A stretch of 64,000 bases of DNA. It comes from Streptomyces sp. NBC_01471 (lineage in GTDB: Bacteria > Actinomycetota > Actinomycetes > Streptomycetales > Streptomycetaceae). Every line of letters starts with the position of its first letter. Within the stretch, counting starts at the first letter, position 1. Position numbers and translations under genes: made by a program. Positions 62,121 to 64,000 of the stretch are shown piece by piece. Under the pieces are notes generated by a model. The model was given only the letters and a program-made list of their open reading frames with translations. It was not told the origin of the DNA and ran no database searches. Location: positions 3,396,501 to 3,460,500 of the forward strand of contig NZ_CP109450.1 of NCBI RefSeq assembly GCF_041438865.1, in the 5' to 3' direction.

Positions 62121-62632
62121 TCTTCCCGCCCGGGATGCTCCGCAGGGGAGACCGGCGGGCGGGTCCGGTGGCGTCGGCGGGCCATGTTGATCAGGGCGGC
62201 GAGGGCGGATGCGGCGAACAGCCCGGCGGTGATCAGCAGCCACCGGTCGAGGTAGACGCTGTCCGAGAGCCCGGTGTCCTGGTGGTACGGGGCCGACCTG
62301 CGCAGGATGAGCGGGAACCAGACCAGCAGCAGGAGCAGGGACAGGGCCACCGGGGCGCGCAGGTGGTTGAGCAGGCGGCGCCCGGCCGAAGGGTCCTTGC
62401 GGTCCTTGTGCGGCGGGAGCGCGGTCTGGGCGGTGAGGTCCGCGGCGCTGTAGACGGGCACCAGGACCAGATCGTGCAGCAGCGCGGCACCGATGAACCA
62501 GACGGCGACGGCGACGGTGCGGCCCATGAGGAGCTGCACCGCGGCGTATCCGGCGACGGTGAAGCAGCAGGCCATGACCAGGAGATGGACGGGGTGGGCG
62601 CCGTAGCGGCGCGAGAAGAGGCTCATGGTCAC
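62117..62632 (-). CDS. Four-helix membrane protein
   Basis: 171 aa from GTG 62632, which overlaps the stop of the oxidoreductase (GTGA); ATG 62626 is an alternative. Four hydrophobic segments (about 17-36, 41-60, 97-113 and 134-151) are separated by basic loops, with VHLLVMACCFTVAGYAAVQLL the clearest. No family recognised. By context a partner of the molybdopterin oxidoreductase. Confidence 0.7.
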   Translation of the reverse strand: MTMSLFSRRYGAHPVHLLVMACCFTVAGYAAVQLLMGRTVAVAVWFIGAALLHDLVLVPVYSAADLTAQTALPPHKDRKDPSAGRRLLNHLRAPVALSLLLLLVWFPLILRRSAPYHQDTGLSDSVYLDRWLLITAGLFAASALAALINMARRRHRTRPPVSPAEHPGREE

Positions 62633-64000
62633 GTCCGGAAGGTGAGGCGGCGGACCCATTTGGTGTTGTTCACGCCGGGGTTCGCGGGAACGATGATGCG
62701 GGCGGGGTGGCCGTGGTCGGTGGAGAGGGGCGCTCCGTTGACGTGCAGGGCGAGCAGCGAGAGCGGGTTGCTGATCTGGTTTCCGGCCAGGAGCACGCGG
62801 CGGAAGGCGCCCGTGCGCTGTACGGACTCGACGAGGACGCTGGTGGCGTGCGGCGCCCCGGCGAGGGCGGCGAGGTCGGCCAGGCGCAGCCCCGACCAGT
62901 GCTGGTCGTCGGTGGACCAGCCCTCCACGCAGGCGATCGGCAGCCGGGCCGTGTGCTGTTCCATGGCGAGCAACTGTGCATAGGTCAAGGCGAGTCTGTG
63001 TGTTCCGCGGATCTCCAGGCGCCATCCGGGGCCGATGTCGGAGGCTCTGATGCCGACGGCGGCGGCGCTCTTGTTGATCTGGAAGCCGTTGGGGCCGTGC
63101 AGGGGGTCGCGGTTGTGCGGGGCGAGCAGGGCAGTGCGGCGCAGTGAGCCCCCGATGCTCTGCCCCGCGGTCACCACGAGCAGGGCCAGCGATCCGGCGC
63201 CGACCAGTCCGAGCGCGCCGCGTCTGCTCAGGGTGGGGCGGGCCGGTGCGGGGGCGACGAGCCCGTACGGGTCGGGCGGCTCCGGTGCGGTGTGCGCCAC
63301 GTCGGTGGTCAGGACCGAGCGCACGGTGCGGGAGCGTACCGCCCGCCACATCCGCCCCAGCCGCAGCACCGCGTGGGCGGCGAAGGCGGCCATGAACACC
63401 CAGGCACCGTAGAAGTGCAGGGTGTAGAAGGAGCCGGGGAAAATGTAGTCGAGCTGGATGTTGAGTACGCCGGTGGCGAGTTCGAAGAGGACACCGCCGA
63501 CCAGCAGGATCAGTGAGAGGCGTTCCAGGGCGTGGGAGGGGCTGAGCGCGGGTGGCCAGGTGAAGAGTTTCGGGATGACCGACCACAGTTTGGCGAGGAC
63601 CACCGGGATGAGGACGATCCCGAGGGTGACGTGGACGCCCTGGGTGAGGCGGTAGAGCCAGTAGGGGTGGGTGGGCCAGGTGAACAGGTAGAAGCCCAGC
63701 AGGCCCTTGCCGGGCGTCTTGTCGTTGAGCGCCCCGAGGTTCGGGTTGTAGGCGGCGTACGACAGCAGGCCGGTGACGAACACGACCGTGATACCGAACA
63801 GCAGGACAAGGCCGAGGACCGCCGTCAGCCACGGCCCGCGGATCGGACTGCGCCAGAACGCGGGACGGAAGGGTCCGGGCGGCGCCGTACCGGCCAGGAC
63901 CCGGGCCCGGCCGAGCAGCCCGCTCCGCGGCCGGGCGTCAGTTCCCGACTCCGGCCTCCAGGGGGTCGCACCGGTCGCGGGCGGAACAGGCCGCGGAACG
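62629..64000 (-). CDS. Membrane-anchored molybdopterin-dependent oxidoreductase, 5' end outside the window
   Basis: The frame is open from 62629 to the window edge (at least 457 codons), so the start is upstream of position 64000. Two to four N-terminal membrane helices of a cytochrome-b561-like type (YRLTQGVHVTLGIVLIPVVLAKLW, FYGAWVFMAAFAAHAVLRLG) precede a sulfite-oxidase/YedY-type fold with IACVEGWSTDDQHWSGLRLADL, where the Cys would bind molybdenum. It should transfer electrons between membrane and an external substrate, possibly oxidised methionine or sulfite. The region between helices and catalytic part is a Pro-rich linker. Confidence 0.88.
   Translation of the reverse strand, partial: VPRPVPPATGATPWRPESGTDARPRSGLLGRARVLAGTAPPGPFRPAFWRSPIRGPWLTAVLGLVLLFGITVVFVTGLLSYAAYNPNLGALNDKTPGKGLLGFYLFTWPTHPYWLYRLTQGVHVTLGIVLIPVVLAKLWSVIPKLFTWPPALSPSHALERLSLILLVGGVLFELATGVLNIQLDYIFPGSFYTLHFYGAWVFMAAFAAHAVLRLGRMWRAVRSRTVRSVLTTDVAHTAPEPPDPYGLVAPAPARPTLSRRGALGLVGAGSLALLVVTAGQSIGGSLRRTALLAPHNRDPLHGPNGFQINKSAAAVGIRASDIGPGWRLEIRGTHRLALTYAQLLAMEQHTARLPIACVEGWSTDDQHWSGLRLADLAALAGAPHATSVLVESVQRTGAFRRVLLAGNQISNPLSLLALHVNGAPLSTDHGHPARIIVPANPGVNNTKWVRRLTFRT

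Noticed and set aside
54150-64000. Prophage or integrative conjugative element after tRNA-Pro
   Set aside because: No integrase, excisionase, replication or transfer gene is visible, so only a possible island border is reported.
1-64000. CRISPR arrays or biosynthetic gene cluster
   Set aside because: No regularly spaced identical repeats and no PKS/NRPS or other core biosynthetic genes were seen.

Overview
The window is high-GC actinobacterial chromosome, almost certainly Streptomyces or a very close relative. It carries the developmental genes bldG (14837-15190, with its anti-sigma partner) and wblA (49084-49431), codon third positions are nearly all G/C, GTG and TTG starts are common, and many neighbouring genes overlap by 4 bp (ATGA/GTGA).

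Region 1 (1-15190, almost all minus strand) holds a secreted alpha/beta hydrolase (cut by the window edge), DNA polymerase III delta', an MFS-thymidylate kinase fusion, topoisomerase I, a small membrane protein, a methyltransferase, a lipoprotein, a membrane H+-pyrophosphatase and the bldG/anti-sigma pair. Region 2 (15271-23159) is an MrfA/YprA-type helicase facing a complete-looking Tad pilus operon (ssd/tadZ-like, cpaF, tadB, tadC, a Flp-like DUF4244 pilin, tadE, tadG-like). Region 3 (23656-32277) has a HAD phosphatase, a probable Ms1/6S-like regulatory RNA, a degenerate Fic-like protein, a P-loop ATPase, a SulP-carbonic anhydrase fusion and acetyl-CoA synthetase. Region 4 (32631-41999) has nhaA, a holin-like DUF1469 protein, an epoxide-hydrolase-like enzyme, a GH4 glycosidase, a MarP-like protease, CoA pyrophosphatase, endonuclease III and crp. 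Region 5 (42061-53770) is an IS1182-family element inserted in a hairpin between crp and a metallo-beta-lactamase gene, then NUDIX, RidA, DUF4177, two ArsA-like ATPases, wblA, a class A penicillin-binding protein, a YqeY protein and a metallophosphoesterase.

From holB to the metallophosphoesterase the order closely follows the Mycobacterium tuberculosis block around Rv3644c-Rv3683 (recalled from knowledge, not searched), so this is ancient actinobacterial core with Streptomyces additions (hppA, bldG locus, GH4, second NUDIX gene, IS). The conserved order stops at a tRNA-Pro gene (53884-53957).

Region 6 (54150-64000), after the tRNA, looks accessory: an ECF sigma factor (SigK-like), a lipoprotein and a NicO/RcnA-type nickel/cobalt transporter with a His-rich loop on the minus strand; a near-perfect 39-bp palindrome resembling a Nur (nickel regulator) box in the divergent region; DUF4331 protein, class F-like sortase and TPR protein on the plus strand; then a minus-strand operon of a molybdopterin oxidoreductase, membrane protein and methyltransferase running off the window. 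I read the divergent set as a metal-linked cell-envelope module with its own sigma factor and sortase.
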